39,753 nucleotides of DNA, from positions 1-39,753 of the forward strand of contig JAQBOZ010000025.1 of the NCBI GenBank assembly GCA_028287785.1, written 5' to 3'. Below the pieces are notes generated by a model. That model was not told the origin of the DNA and made no database searches. It saw nothing but the letters and a program-made list of their open reading frames with translations. Shown one piece after another: positions 1-8,962 of the stretch; positions within the stretch are counted from its first letter, which is position 1; each line of letters starts with the position of its first letter. The translations under genes were made by a program, and so were the position numbers. Source of the DNA: Chlorobiota bacterium. Its GTDB lineage: Bacteria > Bacteroidota > Ignavibacteria > OLB7.

Positions 1-12
1 CCGTGCCGAATG

Positions 13-165
13 GTACGCTCCGATGGAGCTTCAGATCATCGAAGACGTGGCATCGCTACAACCGGTACGCCCCGATGGGGCTGGAAGGAGAGATGCCGAA
101 TGCTCTCGATGAGTCCGAACAGCATGAGCCGTATCCCAACCTGAGTCACTACCCTCAATGGAGGG
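13..165. repeat. Dispersed hairpin-array repeat, copy 1
   Basis: Non-coding sequence with small inverted repeats of the form five-base stem, three-base loop: GCTCC-gat-GGAGC at 17-29 and GCCCC-gat-GGGGC at 69-81, then a weaker CCCTC/GAGGG pair near 152-165. Bases 13 to about 100 align by eye with 33437-33520, with shared blocks around the two hairpins. No open reading frame here resembles a protein. This is probably a REP/BIME-like or other non-autonomous palindromic repeat; the class is not identified. Confidence 0.6.
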
Positions 166-355
166 GGCACGACGAAATAATTCTGGCCTGAATGCCGGAG
201 CATCAACGCACGATGCATCGAAGCCGGAAGCCTGATCTGATGTGAGGGGAATGAACTGTGGGGGAGATGCCCGATGCCGCCGTTGACGTGGTATCACCGA
301 CCCGTCCGCGGCATCAATCGAGTACAAAGATACCATCACGGGCCGGGCTCCGGGA

Positions 356-371
356 GTACATCTTGATGTAC
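356..371. promoter_or_regulatory. 16-bp dyad, site 1
   Basis: GTACATCTTGATGTAC is an inverted repeat with perfect seven-base arms and a TT centre, followed by a C run. The identical 16-mer recurs at 2724-2739 and a related one at 5069-5084. Unlike those, this copy is not clearly upstream of a gene in the window; it lies just past the terminator of the 566-2423 gene. It could be an operator or part of a dispersed repeat. Confidence 0.45.
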
Positions 372-416
372 CCCCATTGGTGCGGCAGTGCGCCGGCGTG
401 GCGGATCGCCATGCAG

Positions 417-452
417 AAAAAAAGCGAGGCGCCCCTTTCGGAAGCGCCTCGC
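417..452 (-). terminator. Rho-independent terminator, minus strand
   Basis: On the minus strand a perfect nine-base stem (GCGAGGCGC / GCGCCTCGC, loop of eleven) is followed directly by seven T residues (A run at 417-423). It lies about 24 bases past the stop codon at 476-478 of the sorting-domain tail remnant and about 115 bases past the stop of the T9SS gene ending at 566. Confidence 0.85.
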
Positions 453-475
453 ATCGGCATCGCGTCGGTTGCGGG

Positions 476-565
476 TTATTTGCCCGGCACAACGATCTTC
501 TTCGTCATGATGAGAACATCCCCGCGAAGCATCCACCGGCACCGGCCGGCGTGTATCGACCGATA
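476..565 (-). pseudogene. Remnant of a T9SS sorting-domain tail, in frame after the upstream stop
   Basis: Directly past the TAA at 566-568 and in the same frame, the minus strand stays open for 29 codons and ends in MTKKIVVPGK followed by TAA at 476-478. That ending matches the final strand of type A sorting domains; the upstream gene ends in TKRMVVIDK. The segment has no start of its own and is too short to fold as a full domain. I read it as the tail of an ancestral or neighbouring sorting domain left behind when the current C-terminus arose. The close spacing to the terminator at 417-452 suggests this was once the real gene end. Readthrough of the TAA is possible but unsupported. Confidence 0.5.
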
Positions 566-2423
566 TTATTTATCGATCACAACCATCCGTTTGGTCTGGG
601 TTTCGGTTCCAAGGTCAACCTTTACCAGATAGCTCCCCGCAGTCCAGCCTTTCGTGCTGACCGTGAGGCTGCCGCTGCGGCTGTCCGACTCACCCTTCTG
701 CGTGTAGACGATGTTGCCGGAAACGTCGCTGATCACCACGGAGAAAGCCTTGCCGCCGCCGAGCGTGTACTGCAACTGGAAGGAGCTGCCGACGGAAACG
801 GGGTTCGGATACGTGGTCGCCAGATCGGCCGTGGCCGCGTTGGCCGGGGCACCGGCAACATTCTCGTGCGATATGCCGGTAAGGGTTCCCGGAGCCGCTC
901 CGCCGTGAATCGATGCCGCATCCTTACGATCGTTCCAGAGCCCCATGTCGCCATTGTCCGACAATGGTTTGTTGACTGCCGCCGGCGGCGGACATGCCAG
1001 GGAGCAGATCAGGAAGCCGGCGCACGCCGGGTTGCAGTTGATGGGCCAGTTGACGCCCCAGGGCTGCACCTTGAAGACGGTCCGAGCCTGAAGCGACGGG
1101 AAATTCGGCGTGGTGCACCGGTCGAACGGACGGACTTCCGGGCAGACGCTGCTGGTGGAACCGAGGTTGTTGGTCTTGAGGAGATACATCTGCTGCGGGT
1201 CCGGCGCGATCAGATTGGGGCTGGCGGTCAGGCCGCAGAGGATATACCCCGGCACGCAGTTGTTCGGGTCCTCGGAGCCGGAATAGAGGCGATCGTTTCC
1301 TGTTCCGCCGTATGCCATCGACCAGACCTTGCCAACGGGGCAGCCCCAGGCGTTCGACATCTCCACCGCGTAGCCATCCTGGGCGCCGAGCGGTCCGGGA
1401 TTCATATTCCCCGTCAGCAGGAGATTGGTATTCCCCAGCTCGCGTACCTGATACATCTCATCGGCCGTCGCGACGCCACCCCCCGTAACATCCGCGATAA
1501 AGAGGCCGCCGCCGGTAAACTTGGCGACGTAGAAATCGGATGGGGCCACGGCCGGATCGGTTGTCGAGCCCACGGCCACGATATTACCGACCTGCGCGGC
1601 GGCCGTCAGCTCGATCACGGAATTGAACTCCTCGTTCCCCTGCGGGCCGCCAACATGCTGCGACCAGAGAATCGGGGAGTTGCATGCGGTATTTGCCGGA
1701 GCAACCTCAAGAATCCACGCCTGGTTGGCACTGCCGAAGCTGGTGGTGCCGCCGCAGAGGATATAATTTCCATTGGTCGGCGACTGCCAGATACCGTGGA
1801 AATAATCATCGCGATCCGGTGTCGGCAATGCCGGAGCGTAGGTGGTCACGCATACGCGATTGCAGTTCTGATCCACCACGGCCAGCAGACCATCGCGAAG
1901 CCCGTTGATATTGGTGACCCAGCCCGCCGCAACGTACAAGCCGCTGTTGGCATCCTGCATGATATCCCATCCAAGGCTGTTGGTTCCCGCCAGTCCCGGA
2001 CCAAACGTGGTAGCGCAGAGGCACTGTCCCTGATTGTTGACCTTGAGAATGAACATCTCCTGGGTTCCGGGAACGTCCGTCCATCCGGTGACGATAAAAT
2101 CACCCGTGGCGGTTTCCTGAATATCATATCCACGCTCGTTGCTGTTACCGAAATCATACCTCATCGCCCAGATGCATCCGCCCGTCAGATTGGATTCCAC
2201 GATATAAACATCATCATTCGGCCCGAAGCTGTTGGTATAACCGACGCTGATATATCCCCCCCCCCGCGTTGAGCAGCTTTACGCCGCCACGCCCGTCCTC
2301 AACATTCGCGGCACCGAACGTTGTCTGAAACTGCTGCGCGCCGGCGGTGGCCGCCATCAGCAGAAAACCGAACGTGAGCAAGGAAATAAACCTTGCCGCG
2401 ATACATCGTTTCGTGTGGTTCAT
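566..2423 (-). CDS. T9SS type A sorting domain protein, frameshifted at a poly-G tract
   Basis: Secreted protein and paralog of the gene at 3031-4782. The start at 2423 (MNHTKRC) has AGGAGAG upstream and opens a signal peptide ending near ATAGAQQ. The mature part carries repeated units of the type D-x-Y-hydrophobic-V-x-x-N-hydrophobic-x-G, suggesting a beta-propeller or similar repeat fold. The C-terminus (about 80 residues, from YPNPVSVG to the end) is a type A sorting domain, which in this phylum directs type IX export and surface attachment. The frame breaks at ten G residues (2256-2265 on the plus strand): the signal peptide is in one frame and the rest in another. Nine or twelve G residues would join them; nine gives 618 residues. 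The paralog reads through the same spot with eight G residues. This may be a phase-variable gene, a recent pseudogene or an assembly error. The uninterrupted downstream frame runs 566-2200. Confidence 0.75.
2256..2265 (-). repeat. Ten-base homopolymer (poly-G on coding strand) at frameshift
   Basis: Ten consecutive C residues on the plus strand fall in the codons for a Gly-rich turn (LNAGGG) about 30 residues after the signal peptide. The paralog has GGA followed by eight G residues at the same place (4616-4623). Long G tracts inside 5' coding regions are classic slipped-strand phase-variation sites, and are also common sequencing errors. Confidence 0.8.
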
Positions 2424-2723
2424 GATACTCTCCTCATGATTGATGATATGTTGGAATGGGCCGGTCCTCTGGAAGATCCGGCAAACAATATTCGCATTAC
2501 ACGCGACCAATTGAATTTCCCGCACAATGAATTCGGCGGTCAGCGGAATTCAAGCGGATCAACAGACGCATTGGAATTACCATCGATAACGGGAAGCGTC
2601 GCAACGCCGCCGTATCGAAATCATCTCACGCGAGCCCGCGAGGAATTATCGGAAGAATGCAAGGGAGTGGGAGAGCATTAAATAATTCTCGTGCAATATA
2701 CATTCATCGCGTTCAGCGAAAGA

Positions 2724-2739
2724 GTACATCTTGATGTAC
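2724..2739. promoter_or_regulatory. 16-bp dyad, site 2
   Basis: GTACATCTTGATGTAC is identical to 356-371, with GTTCAG just before it and a C run after it. Its centre is about 308 bp upstream of the start at 2423. The similar site at 5069-5084 sits about 294 bp upstream of the paralog start at 4782, so position as well as sequence is conserved. It may be an operator or a 5' leader element. Confidence 0.5.
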
Positions 2740-2968
2740 CCCCCCGAAGATTGTTCAAGCGAATTTCGTGGTCACACGAAACAATCATCCGCAGGGCATT
2801 TCAACAGGAAATTCATGGCGCATTTTTCGAGTCTCCGGGATGCGGCGATTTAAAAATCAATCAACACAACCATTTCATCCACACAGATAAATCACCTTCA
2901 ATATCGTTGCGATGATAAACGGATCGAATTGCCGGCGAAGCTGTTCTCCTTCGCCGTAAAAGCAGATA

Positions 2969-2999
2969 TGGGGATACGCCACCGATCGGCACATCCCCA
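2969..2999 (-). terminator. Terminator-like hairpin after the second T9SS gene
   Basis: On the minus strand TGGGGAT pairs with ATCCCCA, with a small inner GCC/GGC pairing. A TTTT run follows a few bases later, and the hairpin at 2933-2956 comes next. It lies about 30 bases past the stop at 3031. The T run is short and offset, so the call is weak. Confidence 0.4.
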
Positions 3000-3030
3000 C
3001 ATGCTGTTCATCTGCTCGAAATCGCAATGG

Positions 3031-4782
3031 CTACCGGTCCATCACCACAATTCGCCTGGTCTGCGTTTCGCTTCCCAGATCCACCTTCACCAGATAGCTC
3101 CCGGAGGCCCATCCACCGGTCTCGATCATCATGCTGCCGTTTCCCAAGCTTGTCTCCTCCCGGCGCTGGCATACGACGTGCCCGGAGACATCGCTCACAA
3201 CCACCGTAACCTCGCGGCCACGGCCGAGCGTGTAGTCCACGCGGAACGCTTCCCCCGCGGCCACGGGATTTGGATAGGTCATCGCGTGGTCGATCGTCCG
3301 TGCGTCATCCGGCGTGGAGCTTGCCGATGAATGATCCGATGGAATCCCGTCGGAGCCATCGGCGAGATTTGCTCCCACCGGGGGCGGGCATGGAGTAAAG
3401 CAGAGGACCCGAACCACATTGCCGGCGATCCGGTTCACATTCCAGAATACCCCCCACGCATGGTTCAGGTTCGCCATGGCCGCCGGCGCGCTCGGGTAGT
3501 TCGGCTGCGTGCAGCGGTCAACCGGCGCGGCCTCGTTACAGCCGCTCTGACCAACGTTGTTGGTCTTTATCTCATACACCTGCTGCGGATCGCCGGCGGG
3601 CATGAACGCGGGGGTTGTGGTAAGCCCGCAGAGGATATAGCCGGGGATGCAGTTCGCCGCATCCTCATCGCCTGAGTAGAGCTGATCAAGCCCGACGCCA
3701 CCGTAGGCCATCGACCAGACTTTCCAGACCGGGCAGCCCCAGGCCGGCACCATCTGCACCACATATCCATCGTCCCCCCCAAGCGGGCCGGGATTGATCC
3801 GCCCGGTCAGCAGGAGATTGCCGGGATTGATGACCTTGCTCTCCCGAACCTGAAACATTTCCTCGGCACCGGCAGCCGTTCCCCCCGAGATATCCGGGGC
3901 AAGAAACCCGCCCGCGCCATTGTATTTCACCGCGTAGAAATCGAGGGGCGCAATGCCGTTTGTGAAGCCCACGGCAACAATGTTGCCGGCCTGTCCGCCT
4001 ACCCCCAGCTCGATCACCGAATGGAAGACCTCATTGGCCGGCCCTCCAATCACGTTGTTCCAGATCGGCACACCGGTGAAAAAGTTGATACGCATCACCA
4101 GCCCCTGGATGCCGCCGCCGAAGCTGGTGGTGCCACCACTTGCAAGAAGATCGCCGTTGGCCGCCTGGAAAAGCCCGTGGAAGAACTCGTTGGCGCCTCC
4201 GCCGGCCGGTGAATACGTCTGCGCGTAAATCAACCCGCCGGCCGGGTTTGTCCTGACGATCAGGGCATCTTGGTTGCCCGCCACGTTGAAGCTCCATCCG
4301 GCGGCGACATAATCGCCATTGGCCGCCTGGAGGATATCCCAGCCCCAATCCTCGTTGACGCCTCCGAATGTCTCCGCCCATATCACCACCCCGGCGGCGT
4401 TGAGCTTGAGAATGAACATGTCATTGTTGCCGCCCGCGTTCGTAACGCCGGTGATGATGAAGTCGCCGGCAACGGTTTCCTGAACATCGTACCCGAAATC
4501 ATCACCACCGAAATTGTAGGCACTTGCCCATATGACGCCGCCGGCAAGATTCGACTTCACCACGTAGACATCCACGTTGTTGCCGAAACTGCTGCTGAAG
4601 CCGGCGCAGATATATCCCCCCCCTCCATTCAGCGGCCTGACCCCGCCCCGCCCGGCCTCGGCGGCCATCCCACCAAACGTCGTCTGAAACCGTTGCGCGC
4701 TCGCGGCGCTGATCATGAAGAGAAAGGTGATGCCCAGAGCGACGAATAATCTCGTCATGCATCGCGTTATGGTGTGATTCAT
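3031..4782 (-). CDS. T9SS type A sorting domain protein (intact paralog)
   Basis: Secreted protein of 583 residues and full-length paralog of the broken gene at 566-2423. I place the start at 4782 (MNHTITRCM), preceded by GGGGAAG at good spacing; a longer in-frame start at 4839 has no signal-peptide character. A signal peptide ends near SAASAQR. Repeats such as DVYVVKSNLAGGVIWA and DMFILKLNAAGVVIWA resemble beta-propeller-type repeat units. The last 85 or so residues (YPNPVAAGEAF to TRRIVVMDR) form a type A sorting domain. The Gly-rich turn after the signal peptide is coded by GGA plus eight G residues, the site where the paralog is frameshifted. Cargo identity is clear from family knowledge; the biological role is unknown. 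No T9SS machinery lies in the window. Confidence 0.85.
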   Translation of the reverse strand: MNHTITRCMTRLFVALGITFLFMISAASAQRFQTTFGGMAAEAGRGGVRPLNGGGGYICAGFSSSFGNNVDVYVVKSNLAGGVIWASAYNFGGDDFGYDVQETVAGDFIITGVTNAGGNNDMFILKLNAAGVVIWAETFGGVNEDWGWDILQAANGDYVAAGWSFNVAGNQDALIVRTNPAGGLIYAQTYSPAGGGANEFFHGLFQAANGDLLASGGTTSFGGGIQGLVMRINFFTGVPIWNNVIGGPANEVFHSVIELGVGGQAGNIVAVGFTNGIAPLDFYAVKYNGAGGFLAPDISGGTAAGAEEMFQVRESKVINPGNLLLTGRINPGPLGGDDGYVVQMVPAWGCPVWKVWSMAYGGVGLDQLYSGDEDAANCIPGYILCGLTTTPAFMPAGDPQQVYEIKTNNVGQSGCNEAAPVDRCTQPNYPSAPAAMANLNHAWGVFWNVNRIAGNVVRVLCFTPCPPPVGANLADGSDGIPSDHSSASSTPDDARTIDHAMTYPNPVAAGEAFRVDYTLGRGREVTVVVSDVSGHVVCQRREETSLGNGSMMIETGGWASGSYLVKVDLGSETQTRRIVVMDR

Positions 4783-5068
4783 TTGCTTCCCCATTGTTAT
4801 GATAGTGGATATTCCGACCCCCGGTGTTTGCTGGGACATACGCGGCCATCAGAGTCTCCGCCATGTCCCGGCGGCGGAAGCCTGATCGGCCGGCGCATAT
4901 GCGAACCCGGACCTGTGTATGCTCGACAGCGGATAACCGGCCCCTGGGCATCGTCCGAATGGCGTTCGTGGTGCCGACGAACGCAACGCGGCGGCAGGGG
5001 TATTTCGGGAGGAAATCAGGGGGGAGTGGAAGCGGAGGAAAGATACCGATCGAGATCGTCCGTTCAGA

Positions 5069-5084
5069 GTACATCATCGTGTAC
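5069..5084. promoter_or_regulatory. 16-bp dyad, site 3
   Basis: GTACATCATCGTGTAC keeps the outer arms GTACA/TGTAC of sites 1 and 2 but differs in the centre. It shares the preceding GTTCAG with site 2 and is also followed by a C run. Its centre is about 294 bp upstream of the start at 4782. Confidence 0.45.
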
Positions 5085-5489
5085 CCCGTCCCTCCGGGGG
5101 GATATCATGTTTCGAGGATTGAAATGAGGATACGGGGGAACGCGGGCGGAGTCGCGGCGGCGGGAGTGGTTTCGGAGGGATATTGTGTGGTCGGCGGGGA
5201 ATTGCCAGCGGAATCGGGCAAATCGTGAAAATGTTCACGAAATTTTACAGTGACTGGGGTCGCTTTTCCATCGGCATGAGCGAAGGCTTTCGCCGGTTGC
5301 AGGGACGGGAGGGAGTTGCCGGGGGGCTTCATGATGGCCGCTGCTAACCGATCCCGATATAATTCCGTTATATTAATCCCCCCTTCCCCCGAATTTCCGT
5401 GCTCATCCATACTATTGGCGGCCAACGGCGGCAAGCTGTTTAAATTTTGATAAATTCGGGCCCTCGCGATCCAAATCTCCTCTGGAAAC

Positions 5490-5505
5490 GTACATCATCC
5501 ATTAC
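5490..5505. promoter_or_regulatory. Degenerate copy of the dyad element, site 4
   Basis: GTACATCATCCATTAC matches site 3 over its first ten bases and its last three. Both are followed by related sequence (GTCCCTCCGGGG versus GTCCCTTCGGGA), so the shared block extends beyond the dyad. It lies about 340 bp upstream of the start at 5841. The inverted symmetry is largely lost. Confidence 0.3.
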
Positions 5506-5790
5506 CTTGTCCCTTCGGGAGCCCTGAATGGCGACGGCCTGGCGGAGGCAATCCTCACCGGCTTCGGACAATCACGGCGGACCGAAGATTGATGGCCGGA
5601 TATGGCGACATTTTCCACCGGAAACACACATCGTCTCCATGGATATGGAGCGCCGTTCCCTTACGAATGAAGCGCGTATGAATTGCACGTATGAGCTTGT
5701 AAGCACGGCGATAAACAACTAAGTTTGGCGCGAATTTATTCGATACGGTCGACTCACTGAGGTTACCCCCCACGGCTGATGTGATGAACG

Positions 5791-5797
5791 TACCTTG
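5791..5797 (+). promoter_or_regulatory. Possible -7 element for the giant repeat protein
   Basis: TACCTTG resembles the Bacteroidota -7 consensus TAnnTTTG and lies 44 bp before the start at 5841. I did not find a matching TTTG -33 element, so this rests on position and partial consensus only. Confidence 0.25.
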
Positions 5798-5840
5798 CAT
5801 ACTATCCTGTCTTTACATAATAACCTAGGAGTGATTGGAC

Positions 5841-8800
5841 ATGAATCGATCGCGTACTATGCTGGCCTTGCTGGCGTTCATGGCGGCAGCCCCCGTCATG
5901 GCACAGATTCCGCAGACGATAAGCTATCAAGGCTTCGTCCGGGATCAGTCAGGCCAGGAGGTCACGGGTAACGTCAACATCACCGTCAAGATCTACGAGA
6001 CCGCCACGGGCGGCACGGCTATCTGGTCGGAGACGCACAACGCCGTCCGTTTTGACAAAGGCCTCTTCAATATCATCCTCGGCGAAGCGCAGCCCACGCC
6101 ATCCCCGCTGAACCTTGCATTCGACAAGACCTATTATATAGGATTGACGATTGGAGCAGGCGGCAACGAGCTGAGCCCGCGCACGGAGCTTGCCTCCTCG
6201 CCATACGCTCTGAACGCCCGCAAGGTTGTTGACTCCGCAATCGTGACCAACTCCATCGCCAACGGCGCGGTCACCAATCCGAAGATTGCCGATGGAACGA
6301 TCACGGCCGGCAAGATCAAGAGCGGCGAGGTTGTCACCAGCATCAACGGCCTGCACGACAAGGTTGTGCTGAAGGCCGGCGCGAACATCGCGATCACATC
6401 GAGCAATGACTCGATCATGATTGCCGGAACTGGTTCGGGCGCGGGGAACATCAGCCGTATCAGCGTTGGACCGGGCCTTACCGGCGGCGGCGACAGCGGC
6501 AATGTCATCGTCCGGATCGGCACCGAGTCGATCCTCAACACCATGCTCGGCTATCACTCGGTGACCGAAGCGAAGATCGACGACAACTCGATCATCACCC
6601 GCACCATCGCCGACGCGGCGGTAACGCTGAGCAAGCTCAATATCGGCGGAGCGCTTGTCGGCCAGGCTATCTCCTACTTCGGCGGCGGCGTCCCGGTCTG
6701 GGGCTATCCGTACGCAAGCCAGCTTATTGTTCCCTTCTCGCAGACCGCGAACACCACCCCGACGATGTTCGCGCTGACGAACACCGGAACCGGCTCGGTG
6801 GCAACCTTCACGATCAACAACGCGGCCAGCAGCTCCAACGCGATGATCGGAACCACGAATGGCACCGGCTCGGGCGTTCAGGGTGTGCATAGCGCCTCCA
6901 CCGGCACGGCGGCCGGCGTTCGTGGCGAGACCAACTCGCAGGATGCCAACTCGGCCGGCGTGATCGGCATAATCAACTCGACAACTCCGGGCGGCTTCTC
7001 CGCGGGTGTGCGCGGCACCAACAACGGCACCGGCGGCCTGGGCATCGGTGTCTATGGCTCGCAGGCCGGTAGCGGCTGGGGCGTTTACGGCACCACGCCA
7101 AGCGGCATCGGTGTTCATGGAAACAGCACCACCGGCTTCGGTCTGTATGGTCTCTCCACCAGCGGCACGGCCGTCTACGGTCTGAGCACCAACGGTGAGT
7201 CGGGCCGGTTCGAAAACACGAACAACGCCAACTCCAGCAACACGCTGACCGCCAGCACCAACGGCACGGGGAATGCCTTTATCGCCGCGAACAGCGGCAC
7301 CAGCGGCAACGCGGGCAACTTTACGATCAACAACGCCGCAAACGCCAGTAACGCGGTCAACGTCACGACCAACGGCACCGGCGCGGCTGTCAATGCCGTC
7401 AACACCGGCACCGGCATCGGCGGCAGCTTTGCGATCAACAACGCGACCAACGCGGCGAACGCGCTTAACGTTACCACGAACGGCACCGGCAATGGCGCCA
7501 GCGTCGTGATCGGCAACGCGACCAACGCCAACAACGCAGTCACGGCAAACACAAACGGAACCGGACGCGCCGGGCTCTTCACGGTCACCAACGCGGCAAA
7601 TACCACCAACGCTCTTGAGGTAACGACCACCGGCACCGGACGCGCCGTCCTTGGCCGTCGCGGAGCGGGAAGCGGCGTCTCCCTTGGTCAGACCGAGGCG
7701 ATTCGCGGCGATAACACCGACGGACCCGGCCTGGCCGGCACGGCGAACACCGCGGTCGGTGTCTACGGTACCAGCGTAACCACCCACGGCATCTGGGGTG
7801 TTGGCACGGTTGCCAACGCGGCGGGCGTCGAGGGGCGTAACGACGTGGTGAACGGCTTCGGCGTCGAGGGCGTCAGCCTTGGCGGCGGCATCGGCGTTCA
7901 TGGCACCAGCCAGACCGGCAATGCCAGCCAGTTCGACATCACCAACGCGGCCAGCACGGCGGACGCGGTTCGCGCCACCCAGAACGGCCTGGGACGCGGC
8001 GTCTACTCCACCATCAACAACGCATCCAACATCGTGGCGGCGGTTCGTGGTGAGACCAACGGCGGCGGCTACGGCATCTTCGGTCAGGCGACCGGCAACG
8101 GCAACGCAGGCTTCTTCCAGGTCAGCAACCCGGCCAGCACCAGCTCCACGGTCAACGTGACGACCAACGGCATCGGCAGCGGCATCACGGTGCAGCTTAC
8201 CAACGCCTCCAACGGAGCGCGTGGCATCGATGTCCTCCAGGCTGGCGTTGGACCGGGCGTCTTCGCGACCTCGGCCGGCGGCAATGCAGTGTGGGGTATC
8301 ACCAGCTCGATCAGCGCAGCGGGCGTGATCGGCGACAACACCTTCGGCGAAGCGGTTGTGGGCCGTAACCGCGGCGGCAACGGCGTGGGTGCCGTTGTGG
8401 GACGTAACGACAGCTCGGGCTACGGTGTCCGCGGCTTCAACACGAAGGATGGTATCGGCGTCCTCGGTCAGGCCGGCATCAGCGGCGGCACGGGCGTCGG
8501 CGGCCGGTTCGAGAACGTCAACGCCGCCAACGGCAACGACGCTATCCAGGGGGCCACGAACGGCACCGGCTGGGCAGCCAACCTCACCAACGCGAACAAC
8601 AGCAGCGCTTCCCGCGCTCTGCGTGTCTCCACGACCGCCGGTCAGGGTGGCAACGCGGTCACGGTGGCAAACGGTACGGTGGCAATGTCCTACCAGCACC
8701 CATATGCCTCGAACACGGTTGTCGATGATGCCTACCTGGTGGTGACCACCGCCGGTAACGTCACCATCCCGACCGGTCCTCCGCTCGTCGATGGCGCAAC

Positions 8801-8945
8801 CGTCTGGCTTGTCAACAACAGCGGCGCAGTGGTCACGCTGACCAACACGACCGTGGGCGCGTTCAACGTCAACCCGGGCCGCGCGATTCAGCTTCTGTTC
8901 ATCAGCACCGTCAGCGGTGCCAACTGGATTCCGGTCCAGCCGTAA
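5841..8945 (+). CDS. Giant secreted Asn/Thr/Gly-rich repeat surface protein
   Basis: A 1,034-residue exported protein. The start at 5841 (MNRSRTM) follows AGGAG at nine bases and opens a signal peptide ending near APVMAQ. Residues about 25-130 match a head region common in secreted proteins of this phylum (ISYQGFVRDQSG, then IWSETHNAV and SPYALNARKV). A linker with several I-x-D-x-(S/T)-I motifs follows. From about residue 330 to 920 the protein is built of degenerate repeats around TNGTG, INNAAN and GVYG/GVHG; some units are 25 residues (75 bp) and others about 36-38. This resembles the beta-rich shafts of fibres or adhesins. The C-terminus (GNVTIPTGPPLVDG to WIPVQP) is a compact domain, not a type IX sorting domain, so export or anchoring must differ from its neighbours. 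The small T9SS gene at 9049 follows on the same strand. Function (adhesin, sheath or appendage) is inferred. Confidence 0.8.
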   Translation: MNRSRTMLALLAFMAAAPVMAQIPQTISYQGFVRDQSGQEVTGNVNITVKIYETATGGTAIWSETHNAVRFDKGLFNIILGEAQPTPSPLNLAFDKTYYIGLTIGAGGNELSPRTELASSPYALNARKVVDSAIVTNSIANGAVTNPKIADGTITAGKIKSGEVVTSINGLHDKVVLKAGANIAITSSNDSIMIAGTGSGAGNISRISVGPGLTGGGDSGNVIVRIGTESILNTMLGYHSVTEAKIDDNSIITRTIADAAVTLSKLNIGGALVGQAISYFGGGVPVWGYPYASQLIVPFSQTANTTPTMFALTNTGTGSVATFTINNAASSSNAMIGTTNGTGSGVQGVHSASTGTAAGVRGETNSQDANSAGVIGIINSTTPGGFSAGVRGTNNGTGGLGIGVYGSQAGSGWGVYGTTPSGIGVHGNSTTGFGLYGLSTSGTAVYGLSTNGESGRFENTNNANSSNTLTASTNGTGNAFIAANSGTSGNAGNFTINNAANASNAVNVTTNGTGAAVNAVNTGTGIGGSFAINNATNAANALNVTTNGTGNGASVVIGNATNANNAVTANTNGTGRAGLFTVTNAANTTNALEVTTTGTGRAVLGRRGAGSGVSLGQTEAIRGDNTDGPGLAGTANTAVGVYGTSVTTHGIWGVGTVANAAGVEGRNDVVNGFGVEGVSLGGGIGVHGTSQTGNASQFDITNAASTADAVRATQNGLGRGVYSTINNASNIVAAVRGETNGGGYGIFGQATGNGNAGFFQVSNPASTSSTVNVTTNGIGSGITVQLTNASNGARGIDVLQAGVGPGVFATSAGGNAVWGITSSISAAGVIGDNTFGEAVVGRNRGGNGVGAVVGRNDSSGYGVRGFNTKDGIGVLGQAGISGGTGVGGRFENVNAANGNDAIQGATNGTGWAANLTNANNSSASRALRVSTTAGQGGNAVTVANGTVAMSYQHPYASNTVVDDAYLVVTTAGNVTIPTGPPLVDGATVWLVNNSGAVVTLTNTTVGAFNVNPGRAIQLLFISTVSGANWIPVQP

Positions 8946-8962
8946 TACGCATCCACAGCCAA

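Larger units (their letters stand above)
2424..3030. other. Intergenic region between the two T9SS paralogs
   Basis: About 600 bp without a credible gene. It contains the 16-bp dyad at 2724-2739, a perfect eight-base hairpin at 2933-2956 (CGGCGAAG / CTTCGCCG) and a terminator-like hairpin at 2969-2999. The 2440-2700 part is more AT-rich than the neighbouring genes and presumably carries the promoter of the gene starting at 2423; I could not assign -33/-7 boxes. Confidence 0.5.
4783..5840. other. Large intergenic region between divergent surface-protein genes
   Basis: About 1,060 bp without a convincing gene, separating a minus-strand T9SS gene and a plus-strand giant repeat protein. It holds dyad site 3 (5069-5084), a weaker related sequence (5490-5505), a CGTGAA/TTCACG inverted repeat at 5224-5239, and a more AT-rich stretch from about 5620 to 5830 that probably holds the promoter of the 5841 gene. 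Short open frames here show no recognisable protein. Confidence 0.5.

Noticed and set aside
377-2272. Long plus-strand open frame opposite the first T9SS gene
   Set aside because: It has no recognisable protein features and mirrors the codon structure of the minus-strand gene. That gene has a signal peptide, repeats and a sorting domain. GC-rich coding sequence commonly leaves such open antisense frames.
5785-5831. Sigma-70-like promoter (TTGCAT, 17 bp, TAATAA) before the giant repeat protein
   Set aside because: The implied transcription start would fall on the ribosome-binding site at 5827-5831, which is implausible for this gene.
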